The translations under genes were made by a program, and so were the position numbers. From Acanthaster planci (lineage: Eukaryota > Echinodermata > Asteroidea > Valvatida > Acanthasteridae), in contig NW_019091542.1 in assembly GCF_001949145.1 (NCBI RefSeq), positions 67,907-131,906 on the forward strand: a stretch of DNA of 64,000 bases, written 5' to 3'. This document shows, in pieces, positions 1-32,908 of this stretch (position 1 is the stretch's first letter; each line of letters begins with the position of its first letter). The notes beneath the pieces are model-generated. The model was not told the DNA's origin. It did not search any database and saw only the letters and a list, made by a program, of their open reading frames with translations.

Positions 1-21776
<21,776 letters not shown>

Positions 21777-23172
21777 CTTGTTGCCTTGCGAGACAAATTC
21801 GCTCAACTTCACATGTGAAAAGTGACCTTCAAACAGTGAGGGCGCTGTAAAAAATAATGCTCATTCTAATCACTGAGCAAGGACTAAACGGGTGTTATGC
21901 AAGCTATGCATTGGACCTGTAGTCTTGGTATTGGTTTGTACCAAGGTACTCCTGGCCAACCACCAAACCACCAATCAATCAATTAGTAAAGGGGAACAGG
22001 TGGATTTATCAGACTAGAGCAATTATCAAGGAAGCAGATTGGTTGGGTATGAAAATGTGTAACTGATCTTCTAAAGCCACAGCCATGTAACCCACATAGG
22101 ATCAGCTGAAAAGCACACATTCAGTCACTGGCAGTGACAAAATCCTGTAATTGATTGTCAAAATCGAGAGGCATCCAAATTCCTAAAAGCAGTTCTTCTG
22201 CAGTTTTCTTTTTGTCATATTTTTAAGTTGAGAGAGTTTGCCTCGCAATGTTCCCAGGAGTGTATTTTGGGAATATGCATCGTGTGTTGGATTTTTTACT
22301 CTGTGTGCATGTTTTTTGGTTTGAATTGATCCTTCATACTAAGATGCAGGCATTGATTGATGTGAACTTTGACCTGCAGTAGAATGACCTTTGATTAATC
22401 TTTGATATACTGCAGGGCCATTGAGGATTGATCAGTGACTATGGTGTGTCTGGTTTTGGTTCAGGGTTAGATTGATTGGGGAATTCCAATACAGGAATAA
22501 CCATTTCTTGTGTTTTAAGAATGGTATGCTTCATGTTAAGGAATTTGAGAAGTGTTTTAATCCTAGATTTTATTGAAGTACATTGACGTGTGGTAGATGA
22601 TGTTATGAAGTTATTTTAGTTGTGTGTCTGAGCTTTTGTAGACGCGGTTTTAAGTGTTGATTAAACACATTACTAATTACATTAGCATTGAAGACTGTTT
22701 CCATTTTATTATTCCTATTAAACAGTATAAATGTATTGCATTGGAAGTTATGGTTTAAACTTAAGCTCATTTTAATGGATAAATTGATGTTGCATGTAGC
22801 CACAAGTAGTGTATCATTTTATGCAAAGAGCTACAGATTAATAAACAGCATGTTGTTTGGAGGAATATTTTAGTTAAGAATGAATTGAATTTTCGTTGTA
22901 AAGTTCAGAAGAGTACATGTAGTTGTTTGATACGCTGAATCTTCGGCAGCATTATCACACTAAGTTATATGCACACTTTGTTGATGTACCTATTCAATAT
23001 CCGATGGCCGTCATTTTGTAACTTATATTAATAGCCTGGAATAGGAAAATCAGATGGATTTTGTAAACTAATAAACTATCCACTGCAGTTATGTATAAAT
23101 CGCCTTGTAGAGAAATCCTTTGGAACATGTACAGATAATGTGTACTGGTGTTTTGGGACCAGTAGTGATTTC

Positions 23173-23178
23173 AATAAA
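23173..23178 (+). promoter_or_regulatory. Candidate proximal polyadenylation signal for HIPK
   Basis: AATAAA about 1.4 kb after the stop codon, followed by T/GT-rich sequence. Neighbouring AATAAA hexamers at 22840 and 23070 are alternatives. Confidence 0.35.
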
Positions 23179-26100
23179 GTCCCCTTGTAAAATATTCTGA
23201 AGGTTTGTAGAAATGAAAATGGAGCATTAACTTTGTAATACACTGCTACGGTAAGTTGGATGCACAAAACTAGCTGAGATTGGGTCAAGTGAAATAATAA
23301 TGTGATAAAAATACTAGATCATTGTACATTTTGTAGATGAAAAAGAAGACTATTTTTATGACTAAGGAATTGAATGTATGCTTGCAGTTGCAATGTGAAG
23401 TGACTAGGTGAGGTTTAAATGTTGCTTTGTTTGTTACTGTGAAACTACTGTTCTAAAATGTACAAATTTCCAGTTGTATCGTGTGCTGAATGGAATGGTA
23501 TTATTGCATACAGTAGGTTTTTTCCTCACATGAATTGGTGCAAATAATTGGTTTAGCTTAGTTGGAAGATGTTTCCCATATGCCTTAAAATGCAAGTCTT
23601 ATTGTATCAAAGATCTTCCATCAACTACTTGATTAATGTCACTTCAATGAGAGCTCTAAATATCTGACAGTCAACCAAATCCATGAGTTAACTATGAACT
23701 CAGCAGCAGAAAGTTTGATTATAAGACCGATTTTTTTTAATGAAAGTTTGAGAACTTCCTGACTGATTCATTTGAATTGAAGTAGAATGGTGATTATTGA
23801 AACATAAGATTTGCATATTTAATCCTGGAATAACTGTACTATTAGTAAGTAGTACTTGTTGGATCTGCACAGTGATAACTCAGATTAGTAGCATTAATAG
23901 CAACTCACAAGCTGTCCAGTTGTTAGCAAGCTGTGCCATAATAACTTCAGTGTTTGTGAAAGAAAGTTGTGTTGGTAAATTGTAAAGAGAAGTGGACTAT
24001 TTTTGCTAGACATTTTCCTCTTGAGTAGCAAACTCAGATTACCCTGTCACAGTGTCTTTCCCCTCTGGTTGCCCATGAAACTCGGTAATCATAGGTGCCA
24101 TTCTGCATTCAAAATGAAGATGAAATATTGTTGCCTAAAACGACGAGGAAAGAACATGATATATAAGCAAACCTATTGGCATATTATGCTGAACCAAAGA
24201 ATGTAGTATAACATGACATGGTCAGGCCATACTTTGTGGTGAAATTGATAGGAATGTTTTATTAAATGTAAATCCAATTTTGAGAGCCTCATTTTGAATT
24301 CAAAATGGCAGCCAGGCTGGTTACCTCTTACCAGTCTATGGCCATCTGATATAAGAATCTGAAGTCTAAATCCTGCGTATTGTACATAGACTATTTCATC
24401 ACACATATATATAGCACATGCATCTGGAATTATAAATACATGAATATTAACTTTGTAGTAGATGTTTTTTAAAAATGGTCTGCACAGTTCATATGAGGTG
24501 TATGGTGCTTTTTGCAGTATGGACTATTTCATCCATAGTCTTTTATAGATTTTAGACAAAGTGTGATTTTATGAAATAACCAATCTTGGTTAGATTGTCA
24601 ATTGATAGATCTCCAGCTTGAGACGTTCTCTTTCTCAGGTCAACTCTGGTCGTTCCCTGATCTATTTTATCCAAGTTTAGGTCCTAATTCTTGCCATCAA
24701 CTGATAACTAATTTTCTTTGTTCGGTTTTTGTCTTGAAACATTTTCTGTTCAATCCATTTTTTTAATGATGAAAGTCAGGCCTTAATAATCAAGTTACAA
24801 TGCTCACAAATTTAGCTGTTACTCAACCTCTTGAATTGCATAACTCCAACAACTGCTATTCATTAGTTTGTGTAATTTCAACCTGTTTGTAACAACCTGT
24901 TATGCTATCTGAATCACATACATGTATGCTGTTTTGTTTTTCCCTTTCTGATCAGTATCTGATGTTTGATCTGTTTTTCTAATCTTGTTTTACCATGACT
25001 TTCTGAGAACTGGAGATCTGCCAGATTTGACTAGAGTAATAAGCTGATTTCTACAATACATGTAAAGGCTAAAGTAATGAAACATCAGGGTAGTAGGTTA
25101 AATCTTAAGTACCATTGGATGCAATCATAAGTAATAATGTGTGACATGAAAGTTGTCTTCAAATAACTATCCTTCATTCCAGGCTGTTGTGTATTAGTTA
25201 ACTTTGGAAGATTGGTTTGGTCAAATTTGTCCAATTTAGATGCTTAAACTATTCAGATAGATACATTATTAGTTTCAGCCTTGATAATGCCAAGCGTTAT
25301 ATGTTGCGCATACGTGTTGTGTGATTGTGACCGAGATAATAAGAATAGTTAAGTCTGTGTAAATGTCATATGAGTACATGCATCTACGTGTGTGTACTCA
25401 CACATAATGCATTCTATTACTTTCAAAGTTTGTCACTATGTGTGCCGTAATGTTCTTGATCATTGTTGTTTTGGATGTATATCTTTCCTGTTTATCAGCA
25501 ATTTAAGCAGTTGATATTGCCACCATTGGTGTTGGTGTTACACCCCTGTTAGTCCAGTCATCCTCTGATGCCATCTTCTTTGCATACATACAATAGGCAA
25601 ACTTTCCTAGTTCTGGAACTTTTTTTGGAACAAAGTTTGATCTAGTAATGTGCTTGCTGTCATTTTTAGATTTTGTTTTTGATTGGTAATTTACATATGG
25701 TGATTGTCATCTGTGTTTATCTTTATCCCAATCCTTGGTAAATCATAGTGGAGAGAAATCCTTCTGGTAGGTGAGCTATGTTAACTGTGCCGTGAAGTGT
25801 ACTTATACTTGTATATAATAGAGAATATTATTGTACCACTGATAGTTGAAGGCCAAAGTATTGTGTATAACACTTGATAAACAGTTCATATATCCTTCCT
25901 GCACAATGTGTTTAATTTACCGACAAAACATGTAGCTGGATTTTAGCACTGGAAAAACAATGAATTTTTGCTTATCAGTAGCTGGTCATTATTCTAATGA
26001 GAATTCTATAGCTGTTACTTAGCAACAGTTGTACTTACAAATGCTGGCACTTCAGCCGCATACATGTAGCTGTTATCTCATGCATTGAAAAACATTTGCA

Positions 26101-29100
26101 TAAATGAAGTATTTACGGTTTGTTACTGAGATATTTCATGAACAAACAGGACCATCTATTGGTTTAAGTATTGCTTTTATTATTGATATATAAAGAGGTT
26201 AAGCAGGTTGGATACATTTTTCTGTGTTTAATTGCTAGTCTTCATGTTGTTTTAACAACTTAAATCGGAAATTAGTTTTCTAATTTCAGTCACAAAGTGT
26301 TTCATGAAACACTATTTTGATTAGAAAAAAAGGGCTCTGGTATGTGTGGGAGGCTCAATTTTGAAAAATAGAATTTGATATTGTTTGGTTTTTTTTTTTG
26401 TCATTTGGAATTTGTTTGGAGTGGATTTTTATTGAGGTTTTAAAATTTCCTTTGAAATTTTATTCATTTTCTATTGTGTAGATTTGTGATCTGTGGAGCA
26501 ATATTTACCCGTTTGTAGTGTTTTGTTTTCAATATTTGAACACCAGTATTAACCATTTGTAGTATAACTTGTAATGCAGTATGGTGTTTACGCTTCATGC
26601 ATTATTCATATTTTATGTTATGAATATTTATCAGTACAGATATTAATGATGCTGTTGGTTGGTTGTGACATTAACATAATTAGCAAGTGTGTGGTTTAAA
26701 ATGAATTTTGAGTTTTATTTAGCTTTATTTGCACATAATGTACAATACCAGAGTCATTTAGTCGCTAGAGTATAGTTTATCAAAGCAGTTTTATTTGGTT
26801 TTAATTTTGAAATATTGCAGAACCAGACTTTGAAATTATCAGTTCACAGGGAAACTAATGTCCTTAATTTTTATACATTAAAACGTCAACATGTTAACCA
26901 TCCTGGTGTTGCTACACTTTTTGTGGGAACATTGTGGCGCTCAGTATTAAGCAGAAATTCAGTCAACAGAAAATGTATTTGCCGAGGTATATCATGACAA
27001 AAACATGATGTGTTAAAATGAATTATAAACTGAAACTTCTTAATTTGACTGTAGTTTTTATAAGTAAGAAGATTTTAGACATTCCATCTAGGATGATTTC
27101 AAAGTACTGGTTCTGTTTTTATTGCCGACTGATGATAGAATTAGTCTCAAGTTAGACCTCAATGGTATGCTTTCTTGTTTTGCTTTTACATAGAGGTTTG
27201 GATTTGATTTTGATTGCAATGTTTTAACATCTTGTACTGTTTTTTATTTTTCCTTAATTGTGGTCAGTTAATTTCTTCCATTGTTTCAATGAACCTGAAA
27301 TATGCATGAAGTAGTTAATAGTGTACACCAAAAATGCAGGCATAATAGAGCTAAAACATAATGATGTCACACTTTGTTTACATGTACACTTTCTATGGGG
27401 AATCAGTGGATCACATCCCACTTCATTGCCATAGGAAAGTGCACATTTAAACAAAGCATGGCACCATTGTGTTACAGGTCTGTGGAGCACTGAAGTGTGA
27501 CGTCATGAACAAAGAAGTCTGGTGCAAATAAATGGAGAGTGCATACGTTTGTTAATACGCGAGGTGCATGGAGATACGCACTTCAGTACCCTATAACAAT
27601 TAAAACAAGGATGTAAGAATATGTCAAATCATTCTAGAGGGTGCCATGCATTTTACAAAAGACTGAATAACTTGCATTTACGTGCAAATTCATAGAAATG
27701 CACAAGTCCTTGAAAGCTTTGTGCCTCAACTGTGACCTGTTTGGTGATAATGAGCCAGAAGACCATATTTCCTATCAGAAAGTTGTTTGTGTGCATAAGA
27801 AAGGGTAAACTAAGGTCTTTGCTCTGATGTACATGTATCTCTCATTTCGGTATCCTGATGAAAACAAACATTGTTTTGGGTGAAAATGTCGAGGGTTCCT
27901 TCTGATTTCTGTATTGTACAAGACTCTTTACAAGGCCTGTATTCTCAAAAGTGGCTCTGGTGACTTCTAAACTTTAGCTCTTTTTCACCGGATGGGTCAC
28001 ATTTGAAGATTTGACAGCATGGTACACTGGAATTATATCCACATAAAAAAGCCCCATTAACTGGCTGCTCTTAAAATAGCATTGCACTCAGCGACTACAC
28101 AGTGCTGTAATTCATAAACAATTTCATCTGTCTCTCTCTTTTGTTTTTTGATTTTGTTTGCTTTTGGATTTGCCTAACAGTAATGTAATCAGTTCTAGCT
28201 GTTTGTTTAGATTCTGTTGTAATATTTTGGTGTGCGTGCAATATGTAATAGAAATGATAGATTATAGTTTTGCTAATTACGCTCGGAAACTTCCTGCCAT
28301 AATTGTTTATTGTGATTGAAGGAGTTGTTGCTATGGTAACCTTTACTGTGGTGATAAATATTGAGAGTTGTGTGGCCGAGTTCGCTGGTATTGATATCGT
28401 TGGTATTTTGACGCAGAACTGTGGATGTTTTGTCAGCATACAGTGTTTCAGTCTTTACACACCATTTTTTGTGAAGTCCGCAAAGACATCAAAGTCCACA
28501 AGCTTTTTCAGTCTTGTAGAGTAGAAAATACAGTTCAGTTTTCATGTTTGTGCTATTTATGGGCATTTCCATAAACGAGAGATTAGTATCAGGAATTGCC
28601 TCTAAGTGATACCAGGAACATTTGATAGGGGAATTATTTGTAAAGGAAAGAGGACTGTCCTAGTTTCTGTTCAGTTTGTGTCGGAGAAGGAAACTAAGAT
28701 CTTTGCATGCAAGAAACAATATTTTTGGACAAATGTTTCTTCAGATTACATGCTCTTAAAAGTGATTATGTCAGTTTCAAAACAAGGACAGTCTTTCAGT
28801 CAGTTTCACAAAGATTCTTTGCAGAACGTTTTCCTTAAAGTGTAGAATTTACCAAGCATTGTTTTGTTACCAGCCAAAAATAAATGTTAGTACAGTAGCT
28901 GGCTGGTAGTCTGTTCTGTATGCTTAATTCACATAACTTTAGTCAAATGTCTGCATTGACTTTGATGTGATTGGGAAGAGATGGAAGGTTGGACACAACG
29001 ACAAAATATTAACCAATTAATTCCTGTTTTGTAGTGTACCTAGGATGTATGCAAACCAAATGTTATACGTAGAACTGCCACTCATTTGGGTGAATAGGGA

Positions 29101-29106
29101 TATTTC

Positions 29107-29112
29107 AATAAA
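29107..29112 (+). promoter_or_regulatory. Candidate distal polyadenylation signal for HIPK
   Basis: AATAAA followed within 60 bases by a GT-rich stretch (GGGTAGTTTGTCTTGTCT). Beyond it, base composition shifts from T-rich to A-rich on the plus strand, as expected when passing from a plus-strand transcript towards a minus-strand gene. Confidence 0.35.
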
Positions 29113-29756
29113 AACAAGCTTATTTTATTGGCAAATGTACAAAAATGGGTAGTTTGTCTTGTCTACAATGTACGGCTCAACTATTAAACTGAAGACCATG
29201 GTTTCTCAGTGCAAAGCATTTGTTTTTGTGGCAAACTGCAAACAGTTTAGTTAGATTCACTTTTTTTCTTTTTGAATTCAAAATACATATACACATGTAA
29301 CCCACAAAATTGTATTAGATATGAGCAGTATTAAACGGAAAACTGCAACTTCTGTATTCTTTCTCAGCAACATATATTTCGAATCAACCTTTCCACTTAT
29401 CCTCTACAACTCAGGAACCACCGTTCCAAAATTTTAGTCTGGATTACTACAGACTACATTGAAGTACACTACATGTGCTGCATGTATGCAAAATCCAATC
29501 ATGCTACTTTCAAAACGAAGTTTTCTTTTTTGACAAACAAAACTTTACATTAAGTACTGCTCTTTGCGAGAACTGCTTATACCCGTTCTGCGTAAATGTT
29601 AACAATATTTCCCGGTGAATCAGACAAAAAACATTAGCATTCAAAATAATCGAAAATCGATCTTAATTTTTCGTACAATTTAAATATCACAACAGAGCAA
29701 CAGTTTTTTTGGCATCAAACGCAGCACATAAAATTTTAAATTTTACAAAATACATG

Positions 29757-29922
29757 TACAGATGAACCTCGTTAATACCAGCTCTGTTAATAAAAAATTC
29801 TGCTTATAACAAGGAAAATCTTAGGCCCCAATCCTGTTTTTTTTCCTGATAATACAAGTTTCTGTTATGACAAGTTAATTTGCCAAGTCCTAAAGACCTC
29901 ACATTAACGAGGTTCGACTGTA
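29757..29922. mobile_element. Pogo/Tigger-like MITE, 166 bp
   Basis: The left end TACAGATGAACCTCGTTAAT (29757) and the reverse of the right end TACAGTCGAACCTCGTTAAT (ending 29922) match at 18 of 20 bases. Both ends carry TA, the target duplication of Tc1/mariner and pogo elements, and the CAGTCGAACCTCGTTA terminus is typical of pogo-type elements. No coding capacity; it is a deletion derivative. Confidence 0.88.
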
Positions 29923-31167
29923 CATGTACTGACAAGAGACTGCAATAAAAACTTGTAGCACTCAAAATTATTTTGATTGTAAAAATGGGCAAAAGGCAAA
30001 TGAAGCCCCCCCAACCTGTTTTTGATCTCCAATGGAGGCAACGTGCATTCATACAAATGGTGGGATTTATCACTTTAATTGATTTTTCCTCAACAGCTGT
30101 TCAAAGGTTTATTTCCGTTTGAAATGTCACGAGTATTCCAAGTTATGTTGACAAATGATGATGAATGTAGATCCCTCAACAAGCAATCTATTCAGAATGT
30201 AACACGCTATGACCATAAAAAGTAAAGCTCACTGCAAACAGCAAACGAAGACCAACATACAAATATTATCAAAAAAACTGACCAAAAAAAATAGTTAAGG
30301 TTCTGGAAACATTTTCCATTAATTCCAACTGGAAAGTCACCAGTTAGCTATCATCCAGCTGCACTTGTTTATAACTTGCCTTTTAATATGAATGTTTTCC
30401 TACATGTTCAGGGTTTTGGAGCCCACAGTTACACAGCAATCAGATATTTCCAGAACCTGTTTTGAATTACACCTTTTCTGTCCCTGAGGCTCCACTGAAG
30501 GAGATATGCTGCCACTTCTCTCAAATAATTCACATAGCATATTAACTTTCAATATTTTCTGATCATGACGATGTCTAGCTATATACAGTTATTATTGAAA
30601 TTAAAGACATACAACAGAAATGTTGATGCTGACAAATTCTCACAAGTGGTTTTTCAATTGAAAACAGACCATGAAAAATTTCAGTTAAAACTGATATTAT
30701 TTACAGATAAAACTAAATGTGTTATATAATGTACCCTCTTCAGTTTAAAACAAAATTGAGCAGTTCTACTGTGTTCAAACTAAAACAGTAGTAACTACAG
30801 TGACATTGAATAAATACAGGATAATTCTTTCAAATATTTCAATAATCTAAATAATTGGGACAAAGAATTGAACACATCAGAAATAAACTCTTTTAACTGA
30901 ATACCGTATCGACATAAAAATTCCATTTAGCACAAACTAGATTTGTTCTGAAAAGAGTGTAAAAGTCTATTTTGCAGCAAAAAATGAAAGAAGCACACTC
31001 TGAAAAAGAGAGACATTCATTAGTGACACAGGCCAAGAAATCATTCCCCCAGCCTACTGTCTGACTGGAGTACCCATGGCAAACTGGTACATGTACATGT
31101 ACACACTATTCTGATGAAGTCTCGTGATATCATGAAACAACCAGTGTTGTAAATGCAGTTGAGACCA

Positions 31168-31294
31168 TGACAAGACCAGACACAAGACCAGACACAAGAC
31201 CAGTCACAAGACCAATCACAAGACCAGACACAAAACCAGTCACAAGACCAATCACAAGACCAGACACAAGACCAGTCACAAGCCCAATCACAAG
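31168..31294. repeat. Minisatellite of 12-bp units in a 36-bp higher-order cycle
   Basis: AGACCA alternates with GACACA, GTCACA and ATCACA, giving 12-bp units in a mostly repeating three-unit order (36 bp). At least ten units are visible before the sequence enters the N gap. It encodes open frames in several phases only because of its period; none is a gene. Confidence 0.93.
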
Positions 31295-31823
31295 NNNNNN
31301 NNNNNNNNNNNNNNNNNNNNNNNNNNNNNNNNNNNNNNNNNNNNNNNNNNNNNNNNNNNNNNNNNNNNNNNNNNNNNNNNNNNNNNNNNNNNNNNNNNNN
31401 NNNNNNNNNNNNNNNNNNNNNNNNNNNNNNNNNNNNNNNNNNNNNNNNNNNNNNNNNNNNNNNNNNNNNNNNNNNNNNNNNNNNNNNNNNNNNNNNNNNN
31501 NNNNNNNNNNNNNNNNNNNNNNNNNNNNNNNNNNNNNNNNNNNNNNNNNNNNNNNNNNNNNNNNNNNNNNNNNNNNNNNNNNNNNNNNNNNNNNNNNNNN
31601 NNNNNNNNNNNNNNNNNNNNNNNNNNNNNNNNNNNNNNNNNNNNNNNNNNNNNNNNNNNNNNNNNNNNNNNNNNNNNNNNNNNNNNNNNNNNNNNNNNNN
31701 NNNNNNNNNNNNNNNNNNNNNNNNNNNNNNNNNNNNNNNNNNNNNNNNNNNNNNNNNNNNNNNNNNNNNNNNNNNNNNNNNNNNNNNNNNNNNNNNNNNN
31801 NNNNNNNNNNNNNNNNNNNNNNN
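31295..31823. other. Assembly gap (529 N) inside the minisatellite element
   Basis: A run of undetermined bases beginning inside the AGACCA satellite and ending in unique sequence of the same transposon. The gap is most likely a collapsed or unresolved extension of the satellite. Confidence 0.99.
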
Positions 31824-32350
31824 TAGAGCCGCATGCCACCGAGCAGTCAGCCTTTTCACCGTGTAATTCAAAGCGTGCAGAGCACGCAGGGCCACAAACC
31901 AAGAATCTGCTGTTTGGCAGGTAGCCTTTGTGGCCAAGCGAGGCTGGAATTCTTGGAGTTGGCTTTCGGGAAGAAATTCCTGTCGTCAAGGGGTTAAGTG
32001 GTCTCAACTACAACACTGCAACAAGCCTTCAATTGCAGTGTACATGTATTCATATGATTATTCACTGACATCCAGCCATTGGCAGGTATCCTTGGACTGA
32101 TTTAAACCTAACATCGCCCTCAAGTTACCCCTGTAGGTACTTAGATTAACACTTTTGTGACCAGGAGTCAAGTTCTGACCCACCAAATGGCTTTCCTGAA
32201 TGGTTTTCTCAGGAATTTTTAAGTCTGAAAACAGTTTCTTCACCTTCACTCAACAATCTGCTCTAAACAGTTCCATCAAACTATTTTGTCTAATTTGAAA
32301 ATTTCAGTTGATCGCTGAATAGCAATGGATTTAAATAAGGGAATAATTAT

Positions 32351-32467
32351 GTGCTGGCGGGTCTTAAACGACGGCTCAGGAGAATGGATGCAATTACGGC
32401 AAGGGCATTGTCAGTGTTCGTTTTCCTGAGCAAGGTCTTAAGGGTTAGTTTAAGACCGGCCAAGCAC
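32351..32467. repeat. Foldback element (117 bp) at the 3' end of the KIAA1549-like gene
   Basis: GTGCTGGCGGGTCTTAAAC at 32351 and, in reverse, GTGCTTGGCCGGTCTTAAAC ending at 32467 form inverted arms; inner GGCTCAGGAGAA and TTTTCCTGAGC extend the pairing. The element begins four bases beyond a minus-strand AATAAA (32471-32476), so an RNA hairpin would form just downstream of the putative cleavage signal. Confidence 0.75.
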
Positions 32468-32470
32468 ACA

Positions 32471-32500
32471 TTTATTTCCATTCATAAATACCTTTTTATT
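32471..32500 (-). promoter_or_regulatory. Two candidate polyadenylation signals of the KIAA1549-like gene
   Basis: TTTATT on the plus strand, that is AATAAA on the minus strand, at 32495-32500 and 32471-32476, about 410 to 440 bases after the stop codon at 32909. A foldback element follows directly. Confidence 0.5.
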
Positions 32501-32908
32501 TAGAGAGTCAACAGAAGTTCATATATGATGGATTTCAAACAATTTTGTTCTATAATTTCACTTTCATTTTTCTTGAAAACTCTTATTCATTTTATGATAT
32601 ATTCCTTTTACATATTGTCCAATCGAATCTCCTGATGTATTGTTTGGCGTGCACGTGGTGCATTCTGCATCCTGCGTCACACACAGACTCTTGACCAATA
32701 GGGATGGTGTAAACTGTCTCGAATCCAGGTGCTAGCCAATGTTTTATGTAGTGGGCATTATCACTTCTCAGCGGGCATTATCAAATGTTAATACATGATC
32801 ATGTTGCACACTGAATAGGGAGACTGTCTGAGGTATTTATCAATGAAAGATAATAACTAGGTACGACTAAGCAGGTTGGTTATTTCAGATGAGATAGATT
32901 TAACAAGA

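Larger units (their letters stand above)
21777..29112 (+). other. HIPK: Probable long 3' UTR and downstream region of HIPK
   Basis: After the HIPK stop there are over 7 kb of AT-rich, T-rich sequence with no coding exon, SINE or clear transposon. AATAAA signals on the plus strand occur at 22840, 23070, 23173, 27527, 28879 and 29107. Vertebrate HIPK genes are known for long 3' UTRs. Pumilio-like TGTACATA (24381) and TGTATATA (about 25812) sites are present but could be chance. Where transcription ends cannot be decided from sequence. Confidence 0.55.
31142..32018. mobile_element. Inverted-repeat DNA transposon carrying a minisatellite and an assembly gap
   Basis: The left end CAGTGTTGTAAATGCAGTTG (31142) and the reverse of the right end CAGTGTTGTAGTTGAGACCA (ending 32018) share the terminal decamer, and both continue into AGTTGAGACCA (the left copy has a short insert). 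CAGTG ends suggest a hAT-like family, but the flanks show only a possible 4-bp duplication (CAAC), so the superfamily is uncertain. Inside lie a 12-bp-period satellite (31168-31294) and 529 N. Confidence 0.68.

Noticed and set aside
28095-28439. 114-codon minus-strand frame in the HIPK downstream region
   Set aside because: Low-complexity Thr/Ile/Lys-rich translation of AT-rich DNA with no coding features.
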